Shown here: piece by piece, positions 46,760 through 55,019 of the stretch
Numbering within the stretch: the first letter of the stretch is position 1
How the letters are laid out: every line of letters begins with the position of its first letter
NCBI GenBank assembly: GCA_963740835.1
Contig: CAVUFH010000004.1
Span: 124,001-188,000 of the forward strand
Length of the DNA stretch: 64,000 bases
Direction: 5' to 3'
Source of the DNA: CAVUFH01 sp963740835
GTDB taxonomy: Bacteria; Actinomycetota; Acidimicrobiia; IMCC26256; PALSA-610
Notes under the pieces: model-generated
What the model saw: the letters and a program-made list of their open reading frames with translations, nothing else
The model's database searches: none
What the model was told of the DNA's origin: nothing
Translations under genes and position numbers: made by a program

Positions 46760-47698
46760 GTGGACTCCCTCAGGGGGCACTTCTTGGCCCGAGAATCTCC
46801 ACTCGGCTTCCTCTCAGCGTTGAGCGCGCACGAGTGCGGCGTCTTTCGTGGCCGCGCGGCAGTCGCGGGTGGCGTGACACGCAAGCAACTCGCGGCGCTC
46901 CGGATGCACGGCGCCATCGAGCGCGTGTTCCCGGACACCTTTCGCATGACTTCCGTGGCGCGTTCGAACGAACAGCAGTTGCGCGCCGCACTGTTGTGGG
47001 CCGGACCCCGTTCGGCCGCGGCCGCGTCTTCGGCTGGTGAGCTCTACCGGCTCGAGGGCATCGAAGCTGCGCAGCCCGAGATCGTCGTTCCGCGGACGAG
47101 TAACAAGCGCGTCGAGGGCGTCGTCGTGCATCGACCGGTAAACGACGGCGCGTCGATGGTGCGACGCCATCGCGGCATGCGGGTCACAGGTATCGAAGCC
47201 ACGCTGGTTGCGCTGGCGGCGGAGCGAGACGCGGAGACCTTCGAGATCGCGTGTGAGGACGCCCGGCGGCGACGGCTCACGACGCTGCCCGCTCTCCACG
47301 CCCACATCGAGCGATTCCGGCGACGTGGGACCGGTGGCTTCGCAGCAATGCGCGATCTGCTCCGCGAGCTGGATCCGGTGCATCCGTCGCGTTCCACGCT
47401 CGAAGTAATGACACGGCGGCTGCTCGTTGCGAACGGGTGCACCGACTTCGTTCGCGAGTTCCGTCTCACTTGGAACGGGCGCACATACCTTTACGATTTC
47501 GGTTTCGAGCGTCGGTGCACCATTCTCGAGACGAACGGGCGACGATGGCATGACGACGCCAACGACTACGAACACGACAACGAGAAGTGGAGCGTTCCGG
47601 GTCGTCACGGCTTCCGAATCGTGCTCGCGACATGGCAGAAGGTGACGCGAACGCCGGCCGATCTGCTCGAAGAACTCGCCGCGACCCTCGCCGCGTGA
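46760..47698 (+). CDS. AbiEi-like winged-helix protein with C-terminal Vsr/DUF559-like nuclease fold
   Basis: 312-residue protein. The N-terminal helix-turn-helix (FRGRAAVAGGVTRKQLAALR, then GAIERVFPDTFRM) resembles the AbiEi antitoxin domain. The C-terminal part has the layout of a Vsr/very-short-patch-like PD-(D/E)xK domain (YLYDFGFERR, then TILETNGRRWHDDANDYEHD and FRIVLATWQKV). This fusion is common as a stand-alone gene in actinobacteria and its function is not established. No AbiEii toxin gene is adjacent. It follows two tRNA genes, a common insertion site. The start is uncertain: GTG 46760 is preferred because upstream starts fall in or near the tRNA. Confidence 0.65.
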   Translation: MDSLRGHFLARESPLGFLSALSAHECGVFRGRAAVAGGVTRKQLAALRMHGAIERVFPDTFRMTSVARSNEQQLRAALLWAGPRSAAAASSAGELYRLEGIEAAQPEIVVPRTSNKRVEGVVVHRPVNDGASMVRRHRGMRVTGIEATLVALAAERDAETFEIACEDARRRRLTTLPALHAHIERFRRRGTGGFAAMRDLLRELDPVHPSRSTLEVMTRRLLVANGCTDFVREFRLTWNGRTYLYDFGFERRCTILETNGRRWHDDANDYEHDNEKWSVPGRHGFRIVLATWQKVTRTPADLLEELAATLAA

Positions 47699-47739
47699 CG
47701 AAATTCGGGCCATTCGGTCCGTCACGCGACGATTTTTTT
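47692..47739 (+). terminator. Intrinsic terminator of the AbiEi/Vsr-like gene
   Basis: Inverted repeat CGCGTGACG (47692-47700) and CGTCACGCG (47720-47728), whose left arm contains the gene's TGA stop, followed by a run of seven T at 47733-47739. Confidence 0.75.
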
Positions 47740-47937
47740 CGGAGTGGGTTGGGTGCGTGCAGGACTCACGAACCGCCAACAGGTTGTTCGACTCGCGTCC
47801 GGGTCCGCGCCGCGGCTGCGAGCGGGGATCGCGCGCGTCGAAGCCGCGCGCGAGAACTGAATTTCGCGGTCGGCGCGAGCAGTGCGGCACGGCGCCGCGA
47901 CATGCGCGTGTCGGCCCAGGAATTGGCGCGGCACGCG

Positions 47938-48162
47938 TCAATTCAGTGCGACGCGGATCTCGTCACCGCTCACGACGAGCGTGCACGGCATACCGACGAG
48001 CGAGAGCTCGTCATGCACGCTGAGCAGGGACGATGCGATGTTCACGACGTCACCACGGTGTGCGCCGGACGTGATCGTGCACTCCAACACGAGCGTGTCA
48101 TCACGTCGTTCGGCCCACACGATGAACGCGTCATAACTGCCGTCGTCGAGCGGTTGCGTCAC
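47938..48162 (-). CDS. Small conserved-looking hypothetical protein (74 aa)
   Basis: 74 residues from GTG 48162, beginning MTQPLDDGSYDAFIVWAERR and continuing with a beta-rich pattern (DTLVLECTITSGAHRGDVVN, CTLVVSGDEIRVAL). The amino-acid composition is balanced, unlike the Arg-rich shadow frames around it, and alternating hydrophobic residues suggest a small beta-barrel. Function unknown. No clear ribosome binding site precedes the start, so the message could be leaderless. It stands alone between the terminator at 47.7 kb and the HU gene. I see nothing supportable between 47740 and 47937. Confidence 0.5.
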   Translation of the reverse strand: MTQPLDDGSYDAFIVWAERRDDTLVLECTITSGAHRGDVVNIASSLLSVHDELSLVGMPCTLVVSGDEIRVALN

Positions 48163-48414
48163 GCGTCGAGTGTTGCATCGTGTCGCGCAAGACGCGCGTA
48201 CACGGGTTCACGCATGCACGGAAGTCGGTACTCATGCATCGTGCAACCGTTGACACATGCGTCCCGAAATTTCGGTTCGCGTGCAACAGGCGAGTGTCGC
48301 GCAACGTGCACGCGAGGTGGTGGATATGCAGCGCGCAAATCCGGAAATGCTTGACCTCGTTGCATAAATACGTTCTCATTGCACGAACACACGCAACGCG
48401 TGGAGGTTATGCCC

Positions 48415-48693
48415 GTGAACAAGGGCGAACTGGTCGACACGATCGCGAGCTCCGCAAACCTCAGCAAAGCTGACGCGGAGAACGCGCTCAACGCGTTCAT
48501 CAACACAATCCAAGATGCAGTCGCGGGCGGTGACAAAGTCACGCTGCCCGGCTTCGGCTCGTTCCAACCAACGCTGCGCAAAGCACGTACCGGTATCGAC
48601 CCGCGTACGCGCGAGCCAGTGCAGATCCCGGAACGCAAAGCTGCGAAGTTCTCCGTGGGCTCGAAGTTCAAGGCCCAGGTCCAAAGCTCGTAG
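48415..48693 (+). CDS. hup: HU-family DNA-binding protein
   Basis: 92-residue nucleoid protein that bends and wraps DNA. The fold is complete: N-terminal helices (NKGELVDTIASSANLSKADA), the GDKVTLPGFGSFQP saddle, the PRTREPVQIPERKAAKFSVG arm region and a short C-terminal helix. GTG 48415 is preferred because GGAGG (48402-48406) lies eight bases upstream; ATG 48409 is only two bases from it. Mycobacterial HupB carries a Lys/Ala/Pro-rich tail, absent here; such a tail is instead encoded as the next gene. Confidence 0.93.
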   Translation: MNKGELVDTIASSANLSKADAENALNAFINTIQDAVAGGDKVTLPGFGSFQPTLRKARTGIDPRTREPVQIPERKAAKFSVGSKFKAQVQSS

Positions 48694-48791
48694 CCGCGTA
48701 GGGCGTGAGGCCACACTCCCTCACGCGCCGAGTGAACACACGTGAAGTTCGAACTTCCCTTGAGTGAGAGCTCTCGAGAAAGGTGGTGACC

Positions 48792-49175
48792 GTGCCTCCG
48801 GCAAAGAAGGCAACAGCCAGAAAGGCTGCGAAGAAGGCGCCTGCGAAGCGCAAGGCGGCGAAGAAGGCCCCGGCCAAGCGCAAGGCAACCCGCAAGGTTG
48901 CGAAGCGCAAGGGTCCGGCGAAGCGCAAGGCGACCCGGAAGACCGCCAAGAAGGCTGCGAAGCGCAAGGCTCCGGCCAAGCGCAAGGCAACGCGGCGCAA
49001 GGCCACGAAGAAGGCTCCGGCCAAGCGCAAGGCAACGCGGCGCAAGGCCACGAAGAAGGCGGCCAAGAAGGCTCCCGCGAAGCGCAAGGCAACGCGGCGC
49101 AAGGCCACGAAGAAGACCTCTGCGAAGCGAGCCACGAAGCGGACTGCGCGCAAGCGCACTGCCAAGCGGCGCTGA
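48792..49175 (+). CDS. Lysine/alanine/proline-rich histone-like protein
   Basis: About 127 residues built almost wholly of short repeats such as KKAPAKRKA, KRKATRRKATKK and AKRKATRK, with no hydrophobic core. It resembles the C-terminal tails of mycobacterial HupB and histone H1-like proteins (Hc1-type) and would bind DNA without a fixed fold. The DNA is itself repetitive (gcgaagcgcaaggc and variants), so length variation between strains is likely. The start is GTG 48792 (GTG 48783 also possible), 98 bases after hup. A strong terminator follows. Confidence 0.85.
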   Translation: MPPAKKATARKAAKKAPAKRKAAKKAPAKRKATRKVAKRKGPAKRKATRKTAKKAAKRKAPAKRKATRRKATKKAPAKRKATRRKATKKAAKKAPAKRKATRRKATKKTSAKRATKRTARKRTAKRR

Positions 49176-49195
49176 GCCGGTTCCACGGCGATCGC

Positions 49196-49225
49196 AAAAG
49201 GGCCCGGGTGCACCCGGGCCCTTTT
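49196..49225. terminator. Strong bidirectional terminator hairpin
   Basis: Perfect 14-bp inverted repeat AAAAGGGCCCGGGT / ACCCGGGCCCTTTT with a 2-nt loop, giving a T run on either strand. It lies between the convergent histone-like gene and the PIG-L deacetylase gene, so it can end both transcripts. Confidence 0.92.
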
Positions 49226-49264
49226 CGCGTGCCCGAACCTCGCGTGCGGCTCAGAAGCCGTGCG

Positions 49265-49987
49265 TCAGAGATCGGTGATCGTGCGGAACGCTTCACCCGC
49301 GCGCACGCCCGCGCGCACGCCCTCGTGCTGCGCGACGTCGTACACGCGGCGGATGAACGCGGCCTGCTGCTCCTCCGGGCGATCGTCGATGCCCATCGTC
49401 GACCGCCACTGACTTCGGTGGCGCAGTAGCGCCTCGACCTTGCGATCCAGCCACTCGTCGACGCGCTCGACGTGGTCCGGGTGTTCGGCTTCGAACAGCA
49501 ACAACGCGTCGGGTCGATGCGCCGCGAGTCCTTGCTCGCGGAAGAAGTGCGGATCCCGCGCCGCGACGATGCCTTCGATCGCAAGGAAGCCCGCGTGCCG
49601 ATGGTCGGGGTGGATCCGAGCCGTGGGCCACGGGTCGTGACCGAGCACGAGATCGGGACGCGTCCGCCGGATGACGGCGGCGACCGCGCCGCGCGCCGCG
49701 AGCCCGTGATCGAGCTCGCCGTCGACGTAGCCGAGGAAGTCGAGGCCCGTCGCGCCGAGCACCGCCGCGGCCGCCCGTTGCTCGGTCTCGCGCGTCTCGA
49801 TGAGTGCGTGCGTGTCGGCGCGGTCATCCCAGGTGCCCTTGGCGCCGTCGGTACAGATGCACAGGTGCACGGACGTGCCGGTGACCGCCCACTTGGCGAG
49901 TGTGGCTCCGCATCCGAACTCGATGTCGTCGGGGTGCGCGCCGATCGCCAGGACGCGACGGGGAACGCGGCGGTCGAGCGTCGTCAC
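49265..49987 (-). CDS. PIG-L family N-acetyl-glycan/GlcNAc deacetylase
   Basis: 240-residue zinc-dependent deacetylase of the LmbE/MshB family. The metal motif AIGAHPDDIEFGCGATLA (HPDD) and the second His in IHPDHRHAG are present, as is the VHLCICTDGAKG segment. Relatives deacetylate N-acetylglucosaminyl-inositol in mycothiol synthesis or N-acetylated antibiotics and glycans; the target here is not identifiable. GTG 49987 overlaps the cofC stop (GTGA), so it is coupled to cofC. Confidence 0.85.
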   Translation of the reverse strand: MTTLDRRVPRRVLAIGAHPDDIEFGCGATLAKWAVTGTSVHLCICTDGAKGTWDDRADTHALIETRETEQRAAAAVLGATGLDFLGYVDGELDHGLAARGAVAAVIRRTRPDLVLGHDPWPTARIHPDHRHAGFLAIEGIVAARDPHFFREQGLAAHRPDALLLFEAEHPDHVERVDEWLDRKVEALLRHRSQWRSTMGIDDRPEEQQAAFIRRVYDVAQHEGVRAGVRAGEAFRTITDL

Positions 49988-50604
49988 GGGGTCGGCGTCG
50001 TGTCGAGGCGGGCGAGGTCCTCGGGAGTATCGATGTCGAACGCGAGGGCCGGATCGCGCACAACCCGTACCTCGAGCTGGGCGCGCGTCGCCGCGGCGAC
50101 GTGGCGAGCGAACGAGCCCACGCCGTACGCGAAGTCGAACGGCGCGTCGACCGGCACCGAGCACACCGGCGTGCCGTCACCGCGATGGTCGGGCACGAGC
50201 ACCGCGACGGGAGCCGGGCCGTCGCCCGCGACATCGTCGAGTGTCGTCGCGAACGGGAGGTCGCCGTGCACGACCACGACGCGGGCGAGGCCACGGGCGC
50301 GGGTCCATACGCGCCCCGTTTCGGCCGCGGCGTCGAGCGAACCGGGATCGTCCAGCCGCGCGACTGCACGCCGCTCACACCATGCTGCGACCTCGGGTGC
50401 GCTCGACACCACGACGATGTCCCGCGCGCCCGCGGCGGCGACCACGGCATCAGCCATGCGTTGCGCGAGCGCGACCCGAGCATCTTCGTCGAGGACCGGA
50501 GCGAGGCGCGCCTTCCCGAAACGGAAGGACCGAAGGGGAACGACGATCCCGGCCGCGGTGGAAGTGGTGTGCGGGGCGTCGTGCTGCGAGGGCTGCCTGC
50601 GCAT
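49984..50604 (-). CDS. cofC: 2-phospho-L-lactate guanylyltransferase (CofC/FbiD)
   Basis: 206-residue nucleotidyltransferase that makes the activated lactyl or enolpyruvyl intermediate for coenzyme F420. The start IVVPLRSFRFGKARLAPVLD holds the GKxRL-type nucleotide motif, VVVHGDLPFAT carries the GD Mg site, and DIDTPEDLARL ends the fold. Its presence fits the F420-type luciferase-like oxidoreductases at 13-16 kb. It is divergent from plsC, with 9 bases between the starts. Confidence 0.85.
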   Translation of the reverse strand: MRRQPSQHDAPHTTSTAAGIVVPLRSFRFGKARLAPVLDEDARVALAQRMADAVVAAAGARDIVVVSSAPEVAAWCERRAVARLDDPGSLDAAAETGRVWTRARGLARVVVVHGDLPFATTLDDVAGDGPAPVAVLVPDHRGDGTPVCSVPVDAPFDFAYGVGSFARHVAAATRAQLEVRVVRDPALAFDIDTPEDLARLDTTPTP

Positions 50605-50613
50605 GACGTGCGT

Positions 50614-51336
50614 ATGCTACCGGCCGTGGATGCCCTCTATTCCGGCGCGAAGGGCCTCTTCTACCCCGGCTTGCGCTATGGGCTGCGGTGGACTGTCGAA
50701 GGCGAAGACCGGATCCCGCGCCACGGGCCGGTGATCCTCGCGAGCAACCACATCTCGTATCTCGACCCGCTCACTCTCGCGTACCTCGCGAACACGCGCG
50801 GGCGGCGCGTGCGATTCCTCGCCAAGGCCGAGCTCTTCGACAAGCGCGGACTCGGCCCGCTGCTGCGCGCCGCGCACCAGATCCCGGTGCAACGCGGTAC
50901 GACGAACGCAGTGCACGCGCTCGACGCCGCGGTCGAGGCGTTGCGACGCGGCGAGTGCATCGCGGTGTTCCCCGAGGGGACGATCTCGCTCGATCTCGAG
51001 CCCATGGCCGGGAAGTCGGGGACGGCCCGGCTCGCGCGCGCGGCGGCCGTGCCGGTCCTGCCGGTGGGGTTGTGGGGATCGCACCGCATCATGATGAAGG
51101 GTCGCAAGCCGCACTGGCAGTGGGGCGTCGCCCAGGTCGGTGTCGTCGGCAAGCCGGTCGCGATCCGTCCTGATGAGCAGATCAAGGAAGCGACCGATCG
51201 CATCATGCAGGAGATCTGCGCGTGCGTCGCCCGCGCACGCGAGATCTATCCGCAGTCACCCGCGCCGAACGAAGACGGCTGGTGGGCGCGTGGCCCCGGG
51301 ACCGTTGCGGCACATGTGCGGAGCACCGACGCGTGA
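50614..51336 (+). CDS. plsC: 1-acyl-sn-glycerol-3-phosphate acyltransferase
   Basis: 240-residue membrane-associated acyltransferase that makes phosphatidic acid. The catalytic NHISYLDP (His and Asp of HX4D) and the FPEGTISLD substrate motif are present, with PVLPVGLWGS as block IV. ATG 50614 or GTG 50626 are possible starts. Its stop overlaps gpsA (GTGA), placing two consecutive steps of glycerophospholipid synthesis in one operon. Confidence 0.88.
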   Translation: MLPAVDALYSGAKGLFYPGLRYGLRWTVEGEDRIPRHGPVILASNHISYLDPLTLAYLANTRGRRVRFLAKAELFDKRGLGPLLRAAHQIPVQRGTTNAVHALDAAVEALRRGECIAVFPEGTISLDLEPMAGKSGTARLARAAAVPVLPVGLWGSHRIMMKGRKPHWQWGVAQVGVVGKPVAIRPDEQIKEATDRIMQEICACVARAREIYPQSPAPNEDGWWARGPGTVAAHVRSTDA

Positions 51337-52340
51337 CCGTCGCGGTCATCGGCGCCGGGTCGTGGGGCACCACCGTCGCCGCACTCGTCGCCGGCAACGC
51401 GCCGACGACGCTCTGGGCACGTCGCGCCGATCTCGCCGCGCAGATCGACGAGCAGCACGAGAACCCCGCGTACCTCCCGGGCGTCGCGCTTCCCTCGACG
51501 CTGCGCGCGACGAGCGATCTCGCGGACGCGTGCACCGGTGCCGAAGTCGTCGTGCTCGGCGTACCGTCGCACGGCTTCCGTGCCGTGCTCGAAGCCGCGC
51601 GCCCCTGCATCGATCCCACGGCGCCGGTGATCAGCCTGTCGAAGGGCGTGGAGCAGGAGACCCTGCGCCGGATGACCGAGGTCATCGCGGACGTGCTCGA
51701 AGGTCACGACGCGTCGCGCATCGGCGTCCTCACGGGCCCGAACCTCGCCAAGGAGGTCGCGGCCGGTCAACCGACCGCGTCGGTCGTTGCTACCACCGAC
51801 GCAGTGGTCGCCGAGCAACTGCAGCAGTTGTTCCTCGGCCCGACCTTCCGCGTGTACACCAACCCCGATGTCGTCGGTTGCGAGATCGCGGGCGCCCTCA
51901 AGAACGTACTCGCGATCGGCGCGGGCATCGCCGACGGCCTCGGCTACGGCGACAACACGAAGGCCGCGCTCATGACGCGCGGTCTCGCGGAGCTCGCCCG
52001 GCTCGGCATCGCGCTCGGCGGAGATCCGCTCACGTTTGCCGGGCTCGCCGGCATGGGTGACCTGATCGCGACGTGCAGCAGTCCCCAGAGCCGGAACCGC
52101 CATGTCGGCGTGCAGCTCGGCCAGGGTCGGGCGCTCGATGAGATCGTGGCCGACATGAACATGGTGGCCGAGGGCGTGAAGAGCACCGGCGCAGTCATCG
52201 AGCTCGCGCGCCGGCACGAGGTGGACATGCCGCTCGCGTCGTTCGTCGGGCGCGTCCTGTACGAAGGCGCGCGCCCCGCGGATCTCGTCGGCGAGCTCAT
52301 GCTGCGAAAGGCGAAGCCCGAGCTCCACGGGATGCGATAG
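51333..52340 (+). CDS. gpsA: Glycerol-3-phosphate dehydrogenase [NAD(P)+]
   Basis: 335-residue enzyme making sn-glycerol-3-phosphate from dihydroxyacetone phosphate. GAGSWGTTVA binds the cofactor; SLSKGVEQETL, GPNLAKEVAAG, GALKNVLAIGAGIADGLGYG (catalytic Lys in LKN) and AGMGDLIATCSSPQSRN are signature segments. GTG 51333 overlaps plsC. The stop TAG at 52338-52340 is the first part of the TAGTG at which the 69-bp repeat array starts. Confidence 0.94.
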   Translation: MTVAVIGAGSWGTTVAALVAGNAPTTLWARRADLAAQIDEQHENPAYLPGVALPSTLRATSDLADACTGAEVVVLGVPSHGFRAVLEAARPCIDPTAPVISLSKGVEQETLRRMTEVIADVLEGHDASRIGVLTGPNLAKEVAAGQPTASVVATTDAVVAEQLQQLFLGPTFRVYTNPDVVGCEIAGALKNVLAIGAGIADGLGYGDNTKAALMTRGLAELARLGIALGGDPLTFAGLAGMGDLIATCSSPQSRNRHVGVQLGQGRALDEIVADMNMVAEGVKSTGAVIELARRHEVDMPLASFVGRVLYEGARPADLVGELMLRKAKPELHGMR

Positions 52341-52607
52341 TGCGGACGCAGCGGAGGCTCGCCCCGCCGAAGGCCGCAGAGCCGGGCGCGAAGGGAGCCA
52401 TAGAGAGGGTGCGGACGCAGCGGAGGCTCGCCCCGCCGAAGGCCGCAGAGCCGGGAGCGAAGGGAGCCATAGAGAGGGTGCGGACGCAGCGGAGGCTCGC
52501 CCCGCCGAAGGCCGCAGAGCCGGGAGCGAAGGGAGCCATAGAGAGGGTGCGGACGCAGCGGAGGCTCGCCCCGCCGAAGGCCGCAGAGCCGGGAGCGAAG
52601 GAGCCAT
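52340..52607 (+). repeat. Four-unit 69-bp tandem repeat (locus B)
   Basis: Units begin at 52341, 52410, 52479 and 52548, exactly 69 bp apart, each opening tgcggacgcagcggaggc and closing gggagcgaagggagcc (unit 1 has one change; the last unit lacks one g, giving gaaggag). The middle can fold through ggctc and gagcc. Because 69 is divisible by three, the array is an open frame of 23-residue units (VRTQRRLAPPKAAEPGAKGA and so on) from GTG 52340 to TAG 52609. The gpsA stop and this frame share TAGTG at 52338-52342, and the frame end and the next gene start share TAGTG at 52607-52611. The last unit gives that gene its ribosome binding site. Confidence 0.95.
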
Positions 52608-52608
52608 A

Positions 52609-53823
52609 GTGACAACCGCCATTGGCGCGATTGCATCGGCGACCCGAGCCCAGCTGGACGCGCGCGGCGCAATCACCGAGGCGGGTGATCGGCTCGAGGT
52701 GTGGGTGGGCGCGGACGACGGCTGGCACATGCCGGCCGACGACGCGACCAGACAGCAGTGGCGGCCGGGGCCGGCGCCGTTGTTCGAGACGACGGTGCGG
52801 GTGCCCGGTGGCGAGGTCGTGCAGCGCGCGTACGGGATCAGCACCCCGACGGGATCCGGTGCGACCGTCGTCGACATCGAGAACGCGTCGCCGGCGCCGT
52901 GCTCGCTCGCGTTCGTCCTGCGGCTCGACAGGCGGCGCGGGCATGTCACCCTCGAGCGCAACACCTTGGTCGTCGAGGGCGTTCCGCGCCTCACGCTCGC
53001 CCCTCCGGCGCGGCTGTGGATCGGCGGCCGGTCCGTGCGCGAGGTCGTGGTGTCCGGAGGCGTGCGGCCCGACGCGGCGACCGCGTGGAAGGCGCCGATC
53101 GAGGTCGCGCTGCTCGCGCCGCTGCCGCACCGCACGCGCTTGCGCGCCGTCCTCGGGCGCGAGCCCCTCGATCCGAACGCGCTCGCCGATGCCGACGCGG
53201 TCGCGCGCGGCTGGGATCAGCAGCTCAATCGCGGATTGCAGACGGAACTGCCCGAGCCGTGGCAAGCCCGCGTCGACGCCGCGCGCGCCGACGTGCTCCT
53301 CGCGCCACCCGGTGCGGCGGTGTTCCCGGCGCTCGAGGACTGGGGCTTCGACGCCGAAGCGGCGGAAGCGTGGATGCACAGCGGCGTGCGGGCGCGGCGC
53401 GGGATACGACGCCGGCGACTGGACCCGGATGTCTGGGCCGCGGCCCGCACGATCGACGCGGCGGCCGATCCGGGCGGGTTCCTGGTCGTGATGCGCCAGG
53501 CACTCGCACGTGAGCACGATGACGGCGTCGATGTGCTGCCGGGGTTCCCGACCGAGTGGCTCGGTCAGAACCTCGCGGTGCACGACCTCCCGTTGCGCGA
53601 CGGGTCGCTTTCGTTCGCGCTGCGCTGGCACGGCGCTCGGCCCGCGCTGTTGTGGGACGGGCCGGTCGGCACCGCGCTGCGCTGTCCCGCGCTCGACCGG
53701 GATTGGTCGGCGGCCGGCGGCGAGGGGGAAGCGTTGCTCGCGGCACCGCCGGCACCGTTGCTCGCGATGGGAACGGCCCACCGCGAGGGTGCCCGCATCG
53801 ACGAGCCCGAGTCGTTTGCATGA
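52609..53823 (+). CDS. Conserved hypothetical protein, beta-rich
   Basis: 404-residue protein I do not recognise with certainty. The first 130 residues are beta-rich with sugar-binding-like strands (FETTVRVPGGEVVQRAYGIS, TVVDIENASPAPCSLAFVLR), followed by a helical middle and a C-terminal jelly-roll-like part (DLPLRDGSLSFALRWHGARP, ALLWDG). The layout recalls glycoside-hydrolase accessory domains, but no catalytic residues can be named. GTG 52609 has gaaggag five bases upstream, part of the last repeat unit. It lies immediately upstream of a class III cyclase gene. Confidence 0.6.
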   Translation: MTTAIGAIASATRAQLDARGAITEAGDRLEVWVGADDGWHMPADDATRQQWRPGPAPLFETTVRVPGGEVVQRAYGISTPTGSGATVVDIENASPAPCSLAFVLRLDRRRGHVTLERNTLVVEGVPRLTLAPPARLWIGGRSVREVVVSGGVRPDAATAWKAPIEVALLAPLPHRTRLRAVLGREPLDPNALADADAVARGWDQQLNRGLQTELPEPWQARVDAARADVLLAPPGAAVFPALEDWGFDAEAAEAWMHSGVRARRGIRRRRLDPDVWAAARTIDAAADPGGFLVVMRQALAREHDDGVDVLPGFPTEWLGQNLAVHDLPLRDGSLSFALRWHGARPALLWDGPVGTALRCPALDRDWSAAGGEGEALLAAPPAPLLAMGTAHREGARIDEPESFA

Positions 53824-53839
53824 GCGATCCTGGAGCCGC

Positions 53840-54949
53840 ATGAGCGACGTCGACGACTTCGAAGCGGCCGGCCTCTACGACCCGGACGCGACCGACGCGC
53901 CGCTCCGGCTCGAGGTGTTGCGGTTCTTCACCGACGACGTCGGCGCGTCCATTCCCGAGATCGTGCAGGCGCTCGAGGAGGACCGGCTGCTCAGCATGGC
54001 GGCGTTCCGCACGATCCGCCCGAGCGGTCAGCGGCTGACGCTCACCCAGATTGCCGAGCGGGCGGGCGTCGGCGCCACACTCGCGGCGCAGGTGTGGCGG
54101 GCGGCCGGATTCCCTGATCCGCGTCCGTTCGAGCGCCGGTTCGGCGACGCCGATGTCACGTTCCTCGAGACCATCCGGATCGCGTGCGACCTCGTCGGCG
54201 AGGACTCGACGCTGCAGCTCGCACGCACCCTCGGTTCGGCGTCGGCCCAGGTCGCGGAAGCGGAGATCGCGCTGCTGCGGTCACGTATGGAGGCCCCGTT
54301 GTTCGCGGACGGGAAGTTCGTCGAGGTCGCACGCAACTATCGCGACACCGCGGAAGCGTTGCTCCCGCGCATCGTCGACGCGTTCGACGCACTCCATCGC
54401 CACCAGATCGAAGCCATCGGCCGCCGGTATTCCGGCTCCAGCCCGTCGGTCGCGAACGTCGTTCCCCTCGCGGTCGGGTTCGCGGACCTGAGCGGGTACA
54501 CCGGGATCTCCGCCGAGCTCGACGCCGAAGCGCTGGGCCGGATGCTCGACCGCTTCGAAGCCGTCACGGGCGACGTGGTCGCGGCCGTGGGCGCGAACGT
54601 CGTGAAGCGGATCGGTGATGCCGTCATGTACGTCACGAACGCACCAGGTATCGCTTGCACGCTCGGTCTCGATCTCATCGAGGCGTGCGCGGCCGTGCGC
54701 CTTCCCAAACTGCGCGTCGGCGTGGCCTTCGGTGACGTCATCGTGCGCCAGGGCGACTTCTACGGCCCCACGGTCAACCTCGCGGCGCGACTCGTCGCCG
54801 CGGCCGAGCCCGGCACCGTCTTGGCCGACTCCGAGTTGCACGGGCGCCTCGGCCGGATCCGTGGCCGCTACGCGTTCGTCCCCGCGGGCCGGCTCACATT
54901 GTCGGGGTTCGAGACGCCGGTCGAGGCCTATCAGCTGCTTCGGCCCTGA
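53840..54949 (+). CDS. Class III adenylate/guanylate cyclase with N-terminal regulatory domain
   Basis: 369-residue cytoplasmic cyclase. Residues 1 to about 95 contain a helix-turn-helix-like segment (LTLTQIAERAGVGATLAAQ), about 95-205 form a helical linker, and the cyclase domain runs from about 210. VGFADLSGYTGIS carries the first metal Asp, KRIGDAVMYV the second, and YGPTVNLAARL has the Asn and Arg of the transition-state motif, so all key residues are present. ATG 53840 follows tggag. Product (cAMP or cGMP) not resolved. Confidence 0.83.
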   Translation: MSDVDDFEAAGLYDPDATDAPLRLEVLRFFTDDVGASIPEIVQALEEDRLLSMAAFRTIRPSGQRLTLTQIAERAGVGATLAAQVWRAAGFPDPRPFERRFGDADVTFLETIRIACDLVGEDSTLQLARTLGSASAQVAEAEIALLRSRMEAPLFADGKFVEVARNYRDTAEALLPRIVDAFDALHRHQIEAIGRRYSGSSPSVANVVPLAVGFADLSGYTGISAELDAEALGRMLDRFEAVTGDVVAAVGANVVKRIGDAVMYVTNAPGIACTLGLDLIEACAAVRLPKLRVGVAFGDVIVRQGDFYGPTVNLAARLVAAAEPGTVLADSELHGRLGRIRGRYAFVPAGRLTLSGFETPVEAYQLLRP

Positions 54950-55019
54950 ATCGCGCCACCGACTCCGAACCGGCGTCGAGTTCGTTCGCTGACCGAATGC
55001 ATCTGACGCCAGTTCGCTG

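Noticed and set aside
46547..46760. tRNA-linked attachment site or genomic island boundary
   Set aside because: I found no integrase and no repeated tRNA 3' end downstream within the window.
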